Shown: positions 1 through 54,718, counted from the first letter of the stretch. The stretch: 64,000 nucleotides of DNA from Plecoglossus altivelis (GCA_036571765.1 BROE01000010.1:10543313-10607312), one strand, 5' to 3'. Translations and numbers: made by a program. Notes: a model not told the origin generated them from the sequence alone.

Positions 1-47
<47 letters not shown>

Positions 48-49
48 AG
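1..49 (+). repeat. (CT)n tract ending intron 1
   Basis: An uninterrupted CT dinucleotide run from the window edge to about 40, then atctctcag. It doubles as the polypyrimidine tract of exon 2. Confidence 0.9.
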
Positions 50-40965
<40,916 letters not shown>

Positions 40966-43900
40966 TGAGACCAACGCCCCACGCCGCCACCAGAACATTC
41001 CGAGCTCCCTTCCCCCGAGACCAAAACCCCCGAAAACACAACACGCACCCCGACGAGGAAAAAAAGAGGAGTAAAAAAATGATACGTGGGTTTGTAATTA
41101 TGGTTCTGTACATAGAAGAATGTGAGAGGGCCAAACGGAGGCACGCTGAGGGAGGCGTGCTCGCCCCAGGTGATCGGCACAGGCTCTCTCTCTCATCAAA
41201 GATGGCTCCTGTTCAATACACTTATTGATCAGTGGTTGTATATTGTTTTGGATGTTTTGGTTTGTTTGACGTTTGACTTTTTTTTCCTTCCTTGTTTTCC
41301 CTTTGGCTGTAGCTTTACTGGTGCTTCTCTGTCTTGATTTGACGCCTCGATTAGGAATTTGTTTCCTGTCATCACAACACACACACATGCTGTAGACAAA
41401 CACATACATGGTAGAAAGTACAGTACCAAGTCTCGTTCCAGAGGTCCCTATTACAACTGAGACCTCACGTCACCTCAGACAAACCTATCATCCCTGTAGC
41501 GGGAGTCTGTATAAACCACCTAGCTGGGGCCAGCACACACGCCAGTCCGTCATACAAACTGCATGTGTGTGCTTGGCAACAACGACCCCCTTCATCTCCT
41601 GGCGGTTCTGAGCAAGCACTGTACCTAAACACGAGCCATGCCGAGAGGCAGCGCCGCGCCAAGGGAGGAACCGCTAAGTTCGACACGCGGCGACGCTCGA
41701 TTAGCCGCTGGTTCAAGGGCTTCTGAGTGGGCATGTCAACGTTGTCCTTCCTCTGTTCTCCTTTTGCGATGATAAACGTCTGAAAATCAACCAAGCGGAA
41801 TCGTTACAGTTTCCAGTTTCCATCGCACACCGTCATGTTGTTCAGCTTTGCCTCTCCAGCCGAGAGCTTGTGGTCAAAGAGTATGTTTGCGCTGTCACTG
41901 CATTAAAAAAATAAAAAAGTCTGTGTAAATACAGTAAGCATATCCAATCAAAGGGATTTGACTTGGACTGTCAATCGGCCACTGTTCGTTCAGTTCTATA
42001 ATATGGTTTTTCGGATCCCAAGCACTGAGGAGAAAGAGAAAATGGCTAAACGCCTCTATATCTTACGACCATTCAATGGAAGTAATCCTCCGTTGACTGA
42101 TATGGATCTCAGTAATGTGGCCAGTATCTTGGCCATCTGGCAGCACTGTTTGATGCCTGTCTGACATTTGCCCCTGCTGAGACTACAAGATCATTAGGAA
42201 TAATTAACCCTGCGCCAGATGGATGTCTCTTCTCGTGCCTGGGGGGGTCGAGGCGGGTGGACTGGCGTTACGGACAATCGGGGTACCGAGGGTTGTCAGA
42301 AGAGGGCTCGCTTTCAGAAGACTACAGGGAGCCCCTCTTCGTGGCAGTGCAGTATTTAGGTGTGTGTCTTTGTACAGTGACTGACGTCCGAATCTCAGGG
42401 CGAGAGAGGGGCCGGGCCACTTGATGTCATTTGTAGGAGGGAATATCAAGCTAATCTTAAGTTATTGTTGAAATTCCACTTACTCTATGTGTTCCACAAA
42501 GATTTCATTGTGGGGGGAAAAAAGTGGAAAAGATATGATTAAGATCGCAAAATCGTCTTCAGACGTTTTGATGAGGAAATTGTAGCGGACCCTCCAAGAG
42601 TCTTTGGTCATTTCGAACCCTGATGGCGAGACCACAAAAACTCGAGAGACCGTATAATCTATGGTCGAGAGGACCTTCTTCACACGTAGACTGCATGCTA
42701 AAATAATCGCATTTTTCCCACATACTTCGATTGAGGAAGAGCGCTATGATTTAAAAAGACATTTGGATGTATGGATTAGACAATGGTGTGAGTGTGACTC
42801 TGTGTGTGTGTGTGGATGGCTGTGGAACCTGTGGTGAGTTGTCGTCGGTGACCTGTTGATGGTGATAGGTGGGCTGAGCTGTTACCTGTTGGTTAAGGGT
42901 TCTGTGGCGTTGGTGTTGTTTGACGGAAGCACACGTCAGAGTTGGGGCTCCCCGGTGCCCCACATCCTCGAGAGGTTGCGACTGCGGTCAGGCTTCAGCC
43001 TTTACCGATTTCCCGTTTCTCGTTTCCCATCAGACGTCAACGATGAACGAGCGTGAACATTGTGTTGTTCCTTTATTTGTACAGCAAACTAACCAGGAAA
43101 AATGTTTTGTTTTGGGGTTTTTTTTTCTCTCGATGATTTGCCTTCTGTTTCATCTCAAAGGACATGTTTTTTGTCAGGACAAAAAAATAATTGATGTGCA
43201 TCCAAATGAAATGTGAACATTGAATGTGGTCGTCATACAGTTTTGTGAGTAGTTATTGATGATAAAAGCTACCCCTAGTGCTCCGTGTACTCAAGTCAAC
43301 GTCAAAGACCTTCAGGATCATGACTGGTATCATTTCAAGTCATCGGTTTTGTCATCAACCAGGAACGACCAGGATTGGATCTCTTCAAGAATGGGGAGAT
43401 CTAAACACAAAATGATTTTTTTGTGTTGAAATTATGATTAATGTTGACTATTAATGATGTATAATGTTCGAATGACCAAAACCGTCTCTCCTGTTAGTTT
43501 TTTTGCGTTCCACACGTAAAAGGCAGAGATTCACAACAAGTACCTGATTTGGAATGGAAAATGTTTTTGTCTGTTAATTTCCTTTATTCTGATGTTGTCA
43601 TGTTATTGTAAATAGGTGACAAAAAAAAAGATATTTTACAAAGCTCTTATGTAAATATAACCAGGAGGTCTGTCGTTTTTTTTTCAAATCAAACTGGCTT
43701 GGCTGTCTTGTGAAATCTCTCCGGATGAATAGCTTGTTTTGTTCAGCTCTGTTTGGGTTCAGAGTTCAGTGACAGTGTAACATTGCTTCTTACTCTTTGT
43801 TTGCCATTCTCTCCAGAAAGCATCAAGACTCCATTTCCCAGAGCTTCAGCAGAAGCTAGTAAGATGTTAGCATGCTTCTTTCTTTCCCTTCCTGCCTCCT

Positions 43901-44895
43901 TGCTGCTGACACTGCAGGGGAAAACATCCAGACCTACTTTTGCTTTAATTGTGTATGACTACCATCAGTCTAAGACCACGGCAATATCGGTGAACCAAAC
44001 TGATCTACACAATGCCATGGTTAGAGATTCAGACAGCTAAGGATATCGATGATTGACTCTGATTGAAGAAAATTTGGAATGCTCACGAATCTTTCAAATT
44101 TGCCCGGTGACCGGTCTCTTCTGCGTTGCGTGTGTGCTCGAGTGGCGTCGAGGAGAGTGTGGCGCGTGCGTGTGGGTGCTGTGCCGCGGAAGTGCGTGTG
44201 CGTGGATGCGGTAAGAGGTGCGAGAGCTGCGGCGGCTTAGTGGGTCGCTTCCATCTTTAAACATTGGAAGAAAAAACGATGATGGACAGTTTATGTCGCG
44301 TGTTACTCTATGCTCTGCATGTCTTGAGTTCCCCTCTTACTGCCTTCTCCCGGCTCCAATTGGTTTGATCATCCCCCCCTCTACTGGCGTTTTGTCTATG
44401 CGTTATTGACGCCTAGGGATGTACCTAGTCCCCTTCTCCATTCCAGCCGCGGCCGCCGGGCTGCTCTTGCTCTGGTACGACGAACGGTGAGAGTTAAGAG
44501 CAGGACTGGATGACAAGATGAGGGATTTGTAAAGATGTAGGTCTATTTATGATTGATTCGTGTACTCCCCTCTCCTCATCACTCGTCTCTCAACTTTTTC
44601 CCCTCTATCTCTTTCTCTTGCTCTCTCCCTCTCGCTCCCTCCCTCCCCCTCTCCCTGACATCCTCAACAGTGCTCTGTCTCAGTATTGCTCCTTGCAGGA
44701 GTAGTACAGGTGTGTTTGGGCTCAGTGTGTTCCAGCGGTATCCCCTGCCACCCCCCCCCCTCCTTCGCAGTCCCAGGGCTAAGTGTGCACACACAGGGGG
44801 CTGGAGACTGTCCAAGTCCCCCTGCGTCTGGGAAGCATCTACCAACCACCTGCCTTTCTGTCTCAGTTGTAAATAAACATGTCCTGGAATAAGAC
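40966..44895 (+). other. ncam2: ncam2 3' untranslated region (3' limit inferred)
   Basis: From the stop codon the sequence is AT-rich and lacks convincing coding potential. AATAAA occurs at 41910-41915 and again at 44872-44877; the second is followed within about 25 bases by a GT-rich stretch (gtgtgttgt), a good cleavage context. I take the distal site as the likely main end and the proximal one as a possible alternative. Five UGUANAUA motifs lie in this span. Short open frames here (for example 43753-44040) are not conserved proteins that I recognise. Confidence 0.55.
44872..44877 (+). terminator. candidate distal poly(A) signal of ncam2
   Basis: Canonical AATAAA with a downstream GT-rich element at about 44898-44906. 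A proximal AATAAA at 41910-41915 sits in an A-rich run with a weaker downstream element. Usage cannot be judged without transcripts. Confidence 0.5.
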
Positions 44896-46935
44896 GACGT
44901 GTGTTGTAGCAACTTCTTCACGGGTAATTTCCTGTCTCGTCTGAAATGGGATCGTTTTGTTGCGGCGTCTGCCGCGCATGTATTTCGAACCTTTATAACA
45001 GTAATCCTGACTCCGTATCTTACACGCTCCTTGTCAGTCAAACATGTACCGTGGGGTTTCGAGAGTATTATGATGAAGGAAGCGTTTTAGCCAAGTCTGC
45101 TGCGAAATGAAGATCTACTCTGAAGTTTCGTAAAGGCAGAACTGAACTGCTTTAAATGTTGTTTGCCCTCCGATTGATAAAAGACTTATCAAGGTCGTTC
45201 CTGAAACAAAATGAGATTTGAAAAAGAACAAGGCCGCTTCTTTAGCCGACTTTATATTTCCAAATACTTTTTTTTAAAGTAAAGATGATAGACAAAGAAA
45301 GATTCAAAATAGAAAACCCTTTTTTCTCGGGCCGTGTTGCTCGACTGAACTGCCCCCTCTTCAAAACTCATTTGAAGTTTGCGATAACAGTTCATGCTGC
45401 TCTCTCACTTTCCCTCACCACTGTGAGAGGCACGCAGCTGATCGTCTGATTGGCTCCAAGGGTTCTTCTATGTTAATGAGGTAGTCAAGGGGGAGGCCAT
45501 TACTACATCAAAGAGATGGCCATCTCTCCACAGCTTATCATCCACAACAAGCTCCGAAAGAGGCCTCGTTTTGAAAGAGCCCTTCCTTATCGGGGATCTC
45601 TCCTGGGCTGTAGGGGTCAGCATCAATACCCAGTGTTGATCAGCAGTTCCTACATTCGTGTCAATAAGTGAACGAGACCCCCGTTCTTTGACAATGCGGT
45701 CCCCGCCATGGAGTTTTTCGACCGTCCATTGAGCGTGTGTTGGTGCACGACGGCTGTGCGCACCAACACATGTTCAGCTGCCAGTACACATGGGTGCCCT
45801 CGCACACACACACTCACACAAACACACACACAATGAGAAGCCATTTTCCCATGTGCTATGGTAAAGTCCTCCTCTGCAGGAACAGATGCCTCAGTAAGCC
45901 TTCAGGTACATTTCCTCCTAATCTTCCTGTTTGCAGAATCTCCCATGGTGCCATGTGCTGACAGAACTTTAATCCTTACAATAAGGAACTTTGGAAGAAA
46001 AAAATCTGCAAAAGAATATTTCATATCATTGTTGCCCACGCGCCCCCGCACTCGCACGCATAGTCTCTCTCTCTCACATGCGTGCGCACGCGCGCACACA
46101 CACCCTGCAATACAAAACTTTGCTTATGCGTAGAGAGGCATCCCTGTAAAAGTCTCCGCCACATGAGAAAATCCTCTGGTAAGCCTTTTGGCAGGTGCTA
46201 CTTCCGCTCCTTAATCTTCACGGTTTCAGAATCTCCTGATGCTGAGCAAGGTATCCAGGGGCTTGTCTTCCTCACGATAGCGTGGAAGGGAAGGGGAGGG
46301 GAGGGAGGGGTGTCGGTGGGCGGGTAGGGGGGTGGAGAGGGGAGGAGTGGGGAGACGGGTGGGAATGGGCGGGGGGGCTGGAGGGGCAAGTGCGATAACT
46401 ACTTGCTAATCGAGCAGCGAAGAGGTTTGTTTGTGTGAGCAGGTGGACGTCTAGCCTTGCTGCTGAGCTTACCTGCCTGTCTGCCTGTTGCTTGGCCGCC
46501 TGCCTGTCTTTCTGACTGCCTGCAGCCTGCCTAGGGCTCTGGCTGACAGACAGCCGGTCAGGCCCTCTGGTAGGATAGCGATCAGGCTGGTTGGAAAAGA
46601 TGGAACGGCAGGGATGTGCAAACACCAAAGTCCGAGGAGAGCAACAAGAACAAAAAAACTATTTCTCCCTCCCAGAAACAGATTCGAGCCAGACTGTTCT
46701 GAAGATTACCTCTGTCCCACCGCAACAGTTTCAACAAAAGCCCAACTATGTGCAAGATCTGGGAACTTTTTTCAAATGAGCACAACACATAAAAGAGTTA
46801 CTGGGCACATATCTGAAAATGGAGCGTGCCTTATCTGTCCCTGAAAGCCTCTATTCAACCTTTTCACCACTGAAATGCAATGCCTTGTAAATGTGTTGGT
46901 TGTTGAGGACAGAATGTCACAGTATTTGTTGGCTC

Positions 46936-46936
46936 T

Positions 46937-47000
<64 letters not shown>

Positions 47001-47045
47001 TCTCTCTCTCTTTCTCTCTCTCTTGCTCTCCCTCTCTCTTTCTCT
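46936..47045 (+). repeat. (CT)n microsatellite
   Basis: CT dinucleotide run of about 100 bases with few interruptions. Confidence 0.92.
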
Positions 47046-47704
47046 TTTTCACTCTTGCTCGCTCTCTTATAAATTAGTTTGCAAGGAGGTCATGCTATCT
47101 GCTTGTAGCATTTAAATAGCTTATTACATCTTCTTTTGGGAAAGGAAGAGACTTGCATGAGGAGCACCTGTGCCCCCCACCCTTCCCCCCCAAAATAGAA
47201 AAAAATGGCTGTAAACTTCTTTCAGTCCTTTACTTGGCAACAAAGTCAAGTAAATCTGACAGATTTCAGGTTGGTTTCTTATTACGGCCCCCTATGTTTC
47301 CAGAAATTGCCTTTTGATTATACCTGGCTGGGTGCTTCTTTTCATATTTTGAAAAGCAAATAAATACCAAAAAAATGCATGAATAGATCATAGCTATTTC
47401 ATCGCCACACACCTTTCATCTCTGTGGGACGCCTCATATTTCTAACCACACACCTGTGCACAAACCAAGAAAGAGCGCAATTAGGTGTCACTAACATCCA
47501 CCATATAATTTCCATCTATTCCTCGAAAAGAAAATAGCAAAAGAAGAGATGGCAGGGGAGTCTTCTGTAGGAACAGTAACAATGTTCAATCCATTTCTGG
47601 ATGTCTGGCCCTGATGTTGAAAGAGGGATCGTTGAGATGCCCTCATCATGGCGAATTCCGTAAACAGAAGCTGTCATCCAAAACAGCGACAGCCCACGAG
47701 AGAC

Positions 47705-47770
47705 AGTTGAACTTGCAACCTCTCGGTCTCCAGTCAAGTGCTCTAACCACCGAGCTGCACGCTCTCCTCC
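47705..47770 (-). mobile_element. tRNA-derived SINE head, reverse orientation
   Basis: On the - strand the A-box region reads gcagctcggtggttagagca and the B-box region ggttgcaagttcaac. The spacing is tRNA-like, but the anticodon stem and acceptor do not pair well, so this is a SINE head or tRNA relic and not a functional tRNA. Confidence 0.6.
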
Positions 47771-50700
47771 GAACACGTCGGAGTCTGATATCATCATAGT
47801 CAGCGCCGGTCCTTTCAATTAGTATGATACCTGTGAGTTTCTCTTCAACTTGAGCAAATTCATATTGGATTTTTATTAAAAGTCAAAGCAACAGTAATAG
47901 AAGGGCCTCCAGGGTAGGTTTAAAAAAATCAATTTCCTAAACACTCGCAATTACCTCCTAATTTTCTCATCGTATTGTGTTACCGTTGAAGGTGATTCCA
48001 AATGAGCGGGGGGGGGGGGGGGAAGGGCAAACGTTGTCTTCTCTCTGAACAAGGTTGGCTCTTTCTGTCAGAGTCTAGTCGATGGCCCCTCTGTGTGAAG
48101 GTATGGGGGTCAGTCGACGGGAGGAGGACAGGGGGACGTTAGCGAGAGTACAGGCAGGACTGTCAGCCGACCCCCTGGCCTAGTCGTGGAGCGAGGACGG
48201 GTCTATCAGTGGGAGCCAAAATAGAGCTGTACATTTGGATATGAATATGAGTAAAAATCACCCTGCCTCAGCTCCTTAATGAGGCAGGGAGAGCTACCAG
48301 CAGACAGAGTTAATTAATTACAGGATGACATTTATGGATAATAACCTTCTGGTGGATATCAGGGCTAATCCGCACGCAAGGAGCATGAAAGCAGGGCAGA
48401 GTCAGCTGGGAGGAAACAGCTATATTCGGTTCGTTGATGGAAGTCATGACACGACGTTAGACAGCTCAGCTCGCGGGTCCGACTTTGCGCGGCACTGTAC
48501 ACGTCTCTGGAACAGCCACGGACGGAGGACGTCCAGGCTTTTTTAAGTATCTAACGCTTCCGCTTCTCTGAGTCGGTCCTCGTGCTGAGCGCAATGAAAG
48601 GCGGAAGGGTCGACCGGAGGTTCCACTAACGGCTGCGGGTTGAGTTCTGGATCCAGAATACTTTTAAGGAGGGTCGATGATTGAGACAGCGCTGTTGTTC
48701 TGTTCTGCTGCTGTTTTAAAAGGCCACGCTCATTAAAGGTTGAAATAATCGATTGAATAAAATCTGTAGATATTAATATAATTGTAATCCTATATTCGTT
48801 ACTGTAGAACATAAGGTCAACGGGAAAGAGCTTTAGAGGAATGACTGATTATATAGGGATGCACATAGGGATGGTATATGCCACTGGTCAAAATACAGAC
48901 AAATATTGCGGTGAAATGACTTTGATACCATGCCTATAAATGACCTTGGCTAAATGATGATTGATATTGCTTCTTTTATCTCATTGTCTTTCTCCTCTAC
49001 AGAATCAATCACTTACGTTAGTATGAAATATGTACTTCATTCCACATTGCAGTACTTTAGAGGTGAAACGTAACAATATATGAATCAAGCTGTCCAACAC
49101 TAAGAACCGAATCTCTGTGACAGTGTGACTAGGACGCAACAAGAGACTCATCACCGTGGCTACAGCCAAGAGTCATCCACTGTATCCTGATCAGCCAATC
49201 AACCCTACAGGCCTTTTTGCTGAGGGCAACAGGACAACCAATAGGATTACAGTACAGCCAGGAAACAGCCTATCCGCACAGCTGGAGACTCTCTCTCCTA
49301 CCAGTGGTGAATAGCGTGTCAGATGCACCCCAACAGAGTGCAGTAAGTGGATTAGGAGTCAGCATCAGTGTTTGTAAACCTTCATGGGCCATGATAAGGA
49401 CTTCACACCATGAGAGGATGAGTCAATCCTGTTAGGCTTGGCCTCGGGGATTGGGGTGTGTTCGTGGATGCGGGAGGGGCAGGGTAGAGGGAAGGATCGG
49501 GGGGAGCGGGGAGGCAGGCTTTGGATTCGGGGCATGGGGGAGGAGGAGGATAGGAGGGAAAGGGGGTTAGGAGGTGGGGGAACTTTGGGGGAGGGCGTCA
49601 CCAGGGGCATTAATCCTTGCAACAGGGTTTCACCGGAGGGTCAATCTCTTCCCTGTCTCTATCTCCCTCTTCCCTCCAGCTGTTCTGACCACAGCCTCTC
49701 CAGGTGACTCCATGATTCGACAGTAACTGCATTGCGACTTTGAAGGTATCCGCAATGTGACAAGGGAACATGTTGGGTGAGGCAACATGAATGGTAATAT
49801 TGACAGCTCATAAAACAGCGAGCGGCTTACTGTACACGCATTACACAGGCTGGGGAAAACCTCCCTCACCTACTCGACTTCAGTTAACCTTCCAGTCCAT
49901 CTGTCACCGTTCTCCCTAGCCGGAGTGACAGGTCAGTTTGAGATGCACGCGCCATCTACACCCATGCCACCACGCCCCACCCCCAAAGTCCACCTGCCCC
50001 TCACAAGTACCACGACTCCCCACCTGCTCGCCCTGTCCGTCAGCCGCTCCCTCCCCCAGCCCCTCCCCCTCCGCCACGCTCTCCCCCTCCCCCTCCCCCC
50101 TCCCCCTCCCAAACCACCCACCAGATGAGGCCTGTCACCTTTAGTGGCAGCCGAAGGTGAAATGACATTTGAGAGACGCTGCCAAATGAGAGTGCAGTCC
50201 CCACTCATGCGCTCCTGTCAGAAGTGATCATAGTTATTTCAGTCAGCAGTCCAGAAGGTTCCCGACGGTTCACCCCTACACTGCATTAAGTTAGCCCAGG
50301 TAGGAGCCCTCTGCTTGGCCCGCTGGGCAAATATGATTAGGGCAGCTCTAATAGCCCATTGTGGGAAAGCACTGGGGTGTACAGTATCAGGTGAAGACAC
50401 AGTCAGGAATTTTCCTCTGTCATTCTATCCATCAGTCTATCCCTCTCTCTATCTCGGTCTCTCTCTCTCTCCCTCTCTACTTCCCCTCCTCATTGCAGGA
50501 CATATTTATGGAGTAACAGACTGTCACCTTGGGGTGTGATTGGAAGCAGAATGGAGTACTCAACAGACTGCAAAATTAAATTCGCTTTTATTCATTTCAG
50601 GGCTCCTTAACAGAGAGACTATTCTGTGATAAACACACACGCAATCTGGTCCCATCAAAAATGCGGACAAGGCTCAGAGTGATTTAATAAAACGGTATTT

Positions 50701-53678
50701 TTGTTTTTAAAAGCTACTGCCTTGGCCTTGAGACATTTGGAACCGTCATTTACATTTCGTTTCGGTCATTGATGGTTGAAATCAAAATAATCACGAGTAC
50801 CTGTGAGTTGGTTTTCGACATTACCATCAAACATGCTCCGCACACAGCGAGCACCTGTTTTCACCTTGCAACTTTCACACTGCTTAAAAGCTAGTTGAAA
50901 CTCAACTGGTTCAAACATGATGATGGATAATGGTGATATGCCATGAATGGGAATTCGGCTTTGACAGAGTATTTAGACTGGAACAAGGTGCTATAAAAGA
51001 GGCCATTCATTTCCTGTCATTTTCCCCATTGTGACCCCAGAGCTCAGAGAGATTTGGCAACTCTCTGAGTGAGGTGCTGAACAGGGAAAAAAGCAACCAC
51101 CATTACCATCTTCTGCTTCACTAAAGGACATTCACATGCATCACGGGTAAAGTACTTTGCACAAGTCGTTCCGAACGTGTGCCAATGGGCGTCTCTGCTC
51201 GCTAGCGTTTAGAAGTCCTGTTGCTCATCCCTGGGACGGTGCTGGCTAATCTGTTGCCTCAGTCTGGGCCTCAGGACATGGAGTGCGATTTCACATGCAA
51301 TCGGAAGGCTCTTCTGACTCCATCTGTTGCCATGTTCTAAGATGTTTCCCCCAAATTGCACATCACATCGGGGGCATTTGAGTTCTGGATAAAAAAAACA
51401 AAGTCTCATAACAGATGGCTATGTCTCCCAGAGAGTGTGAGATTAATCTAAAACAGAGTGAAATGCATTTCTTTCACAGTAGCCTGATTTGTTAACCGTT
51501 AAATGACATTTTTGGAGAGAGAGAGAGAGAGAGAGAGAAAAACGTGTCGGGGAGCTGTAAAAGAACAGGAGCCGAGAGCTGACTGACTGTCAGTGTGATA
51601 CAGACATGCAAGGCCGTGTTACTTCTTTTGATTTGAATCATGAAGGGAATTATGCAAATGCTTAACAAGTTTGCTAAGGATTATCGTCACAGTCGCAGGG
51701 TGAGAGAGAGCAAGGGCAGGCGGCTGTGAGTGTGAATAACAGCAATCAAGGTAAAGTGCCCTTGAACAGAATTTTCATGTGTCAGCTTTGTACAATTGCG
51801 TGTTGTCTCTCTTTTTTCCACCCTTTAATTATTTCAGTTCCTCTTTATCTTACTGCATCTCTCTCTCTCTCTCTTTGTCTATGTTTCTGGCTCCCTCCGT
51901 TACTCCTCCGCCATCTCTTCTGTTCTTCCCACCTCTCAGAAGGCAAGAACACCTGGTGCTGCCGTGGTTACCGGATCAACGGCGAACATCTGCTTCTGTC
52001 AGCTGTGCGCCGACCCGAGGTTAGCGTACCGCCGCCGTGCCCTTCCCTGTCCCCTCCCTCCCTCCCGCTCTGCTGGTCTTGTGTGAGCGACACTGCCCTC
52101 CCCCCCCCCTGTCTCCCTCTCGCGGTCTTCAGCACCTCCTCCAGCCCCCTCGGTCAGCCAGCGGGCTGCTAACCCCAGCCCTGGGTCGCTCGCCAGCCGG
52201 GCTAATGTGACAAAGACAGCTGGTCATCATTGCCCGACCAGCCACTCACCAGCTGTGTCTGGATGTAAGGGGTTGCACCGGTCGGTCCGCAGGGGTGCCT
52301 GCATGGATCTCCGCAGAGCTAACTGGGGCGGGCGCCTGTCAACACGGACGAGAGGGCGAGAGAACGGCATGTGTGACGCAAGCGCCCTCCTGACAGTGGA
52401 GCAGAGGGGAAGCACACGCTGTCAGAGACAGCCTCTCAAAACACAGCCTGATCCGTCTGTACAGAGGTGGATTTTGTCTCCCAGCAACTGCCAAGACCCA
52501 AGATCCTGTACAAGGCTGATTTAATTGGGCCACATCTAATCTCCTGTGTTGTTTAAATATAGTATAGCTGGCGAGGCTCTGCAATGTAACTCAATTTAGC
52601 ATGGCTGCGTGTGGGCACGTAATGTCTCCAAACTTTGTCTAATTTGGAAGTTTGGAATTAAAAAACCTTAATGAGACTCCTCCTTTGGGTGATGATGAAG
52701 ACAAAAAGGCAACAGTCAAACGAATGTTTTGGGGCTGTGGATCCAGGAGTACACAGCTCTCTGAACAATCAGCAACAACAAAAGCAAAGCAGACCCTCAC
52801 TGCCACTAATTGCTAATAAAGGGGTTTGGTGTAATTGATTTTCCCTTCATTCCTCTCCCAATTTGCACTCATGTGATAGGGTTGCTGTCCCAGGGCTCTT
52901 AGCCAATCTAGCATTTCGGCTTCAACTAGATGAGCTTTTCCTTACCAACATTCCCAACGATGCTTCAGACTCCTGATAATTCATCTCCCCGTCCATCCAA
53001 TCAGCAGGTACGTTTCACATGGAAACAGCAGCGCAACTTAGAGGAATAGCACAACTGGGGGAGTTCTCCAGGAGGTCATTTAGATGCAGTTGTTCCTATA
53101 GCTCCTGAATGGCTTCAGAAAGGTGCTGTCACAATCCCACGCTTGGCCAGACATTTGACTAAGAGGACGGGTGCTGAGAACTTCAAAGATGAGATAATGA
53201 CTTAAGGTGCATGCTTTTTATACCCGCTCGTTTAAAGATGACTATGTGTCAACTGTAGGCGTCATTTTCCTGAGCGATAAGTTCACCGTCTGTCAAGTAA
53301 ATATGAAATGACCCAGAGACTTTGAACCTTTGCGTGTCCCATTCAAATGACCATTAATAAGATGAATCGGTTTCGAAATTCAATTAGCTGACAACTTTGC
53401 AACGTGATTATTATAACGGGTTTTTTTTCTTTACGAGTGCAATGGGAGAAGGGCACAGCTGTAAATGTCTCTAAGTTCCATTTCATCTCATCACTCTTCT
53501 CCCAGTACAGTATGTTCAAGTATGAAGCCGCTCGTTTGGCAACGAAACTGCACGTAGCAACGGATGACAAGGACCAGCTGCCCGCCTCAGTTCCGTGTGA
53601 ATTGCGCTCGCACTCTTTGATTGCATGGCAAGAGATAAGGACTCCCAACTTATCTCCAAGCTGCCACACACGTAAACA

Positions 53679-53713
53679 AGCCCGGTTGTACGCATACATT
53701 GCAGGGAGCTGTA
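53679..53713 (+). repeat. 35-bp exact dispersed repeat, copy 1
   Basis: Begins agcccggttgtacgcataca and ends gggagctgta. It is identical to 58555-58589 in the same orientation. Confidence 0.9.
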
Positions 53714-53855
53714 GACACTGCCACACGTCAAGTCGGCTAACAGTACATTTATCTTGGTGTCGCATGAGTGGTTTGCTTTAAAAAGACAAATCTGATACTG
53801 GTAGGGCTGGACCGACTTTAAACCACAAACTTTCTCTCTCCAGTCCATTTCTCTT

Positions 53856-53856
<1 letters not shown>

Positions 53857-53940
<84 letters not shown>

Positions 53941-53966
53941 CTCTCTCGGTCTCTCTCTCTCTCTCT
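53857..53966 (+). repeat. (CT)n microsatellite
   Basis: CT run with ccctc and cggtc interruptions. Confidence 0.92.
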
Positions 53967-54631
53967 ATTTCCCTATTTCTCTCCTTCTTTCTGAGCACAT
54001 TTGAATATAAATCAGCCGTGTGAGCTTGCTGTTGTCGGCACATGCACGGTGCATGTGCAAGTTGAACTGCGAATGAGCAACACAGCAACCGGGTTCCTCT
54101 TCTCCTCCTGAAGGTCAGGGCGGTGCGGAGCTATGGGATGAGGGCCTCTGCGCTGCAGGGTCAAAGGTCAAATCAAAGCACTTTATTTCTGCTGTCCTTT
54201 GGAGGCAGCCTTTGGGGGAGAGCCAGACGTGTGGCCAACCCCAGCGGCGCTCCGGCCTGATGCATCCCTGCGGACCATCTGCTCCGCCCACCGCCCCTCA
54301 CCCCTCCAACCCCCACCCCTCCAATCCCCACTCCCTCCATTTTCATTGGACTTCATCTTCATTTAGATGTCACCCTGAGCCTCGACGAATTGTACAAACT
54401 TCGATGAAAAAAAGAGGGTCGAAAGCAAGTATATGCAAGTGTACACCCCACTGCCACGAGCATTTACAGTAACGTCACGTGTGAGTGCGTCCATGATGAG
54501 ACAAGCGCATGCATTAGAAATACAGTAATGAAAGCCGTTGCGCAAGATCGTCCATAATTTACGTTCGGCTTTTTATATTTTTGAATTGTATTTATATTGA
54601 CAGTCGGAGAGAGAAACAACAACGCACAAGA

Positions 54632-54718
54632 GAGAGAGATAAAGAGAGAGAGCGAGAGAGAGAGAGAGAGAGAGATAAAGAGAGAGAGCGAGAGAGAGAG
54701 ATAGAGAGAGAGAGAGAT

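Larger units (their letters stand above)
44896..51939. other. intergenic sequence downstream of ncam2
   Basis: No convincing exon or gene. It holds a G-rich stretch (46287-46380), a CT run (46936-47045), a reverse tRNA-derived SINE head (47705-47770), a G run (48008-48022), a G-rich stretch (49440-49605) and a C-rich stretch (49965-50115). Short CA tracts occur at 45802-45833. Confidence 0.75.

Noticed and set aside
43753..44040. A 95-residue frame with a hydrophobic N-terminal half in the ncam2 3' UTR.
   Set aside because: Lies within the likely UTR, has no recognisable domain, and nothing indicates a separate promoter.
47705..47770. Possible tRNA gene on the minus strand.
   Set aside because: Box-like motifs only; the anticodon stem and acceptor stem are not paired well enough.
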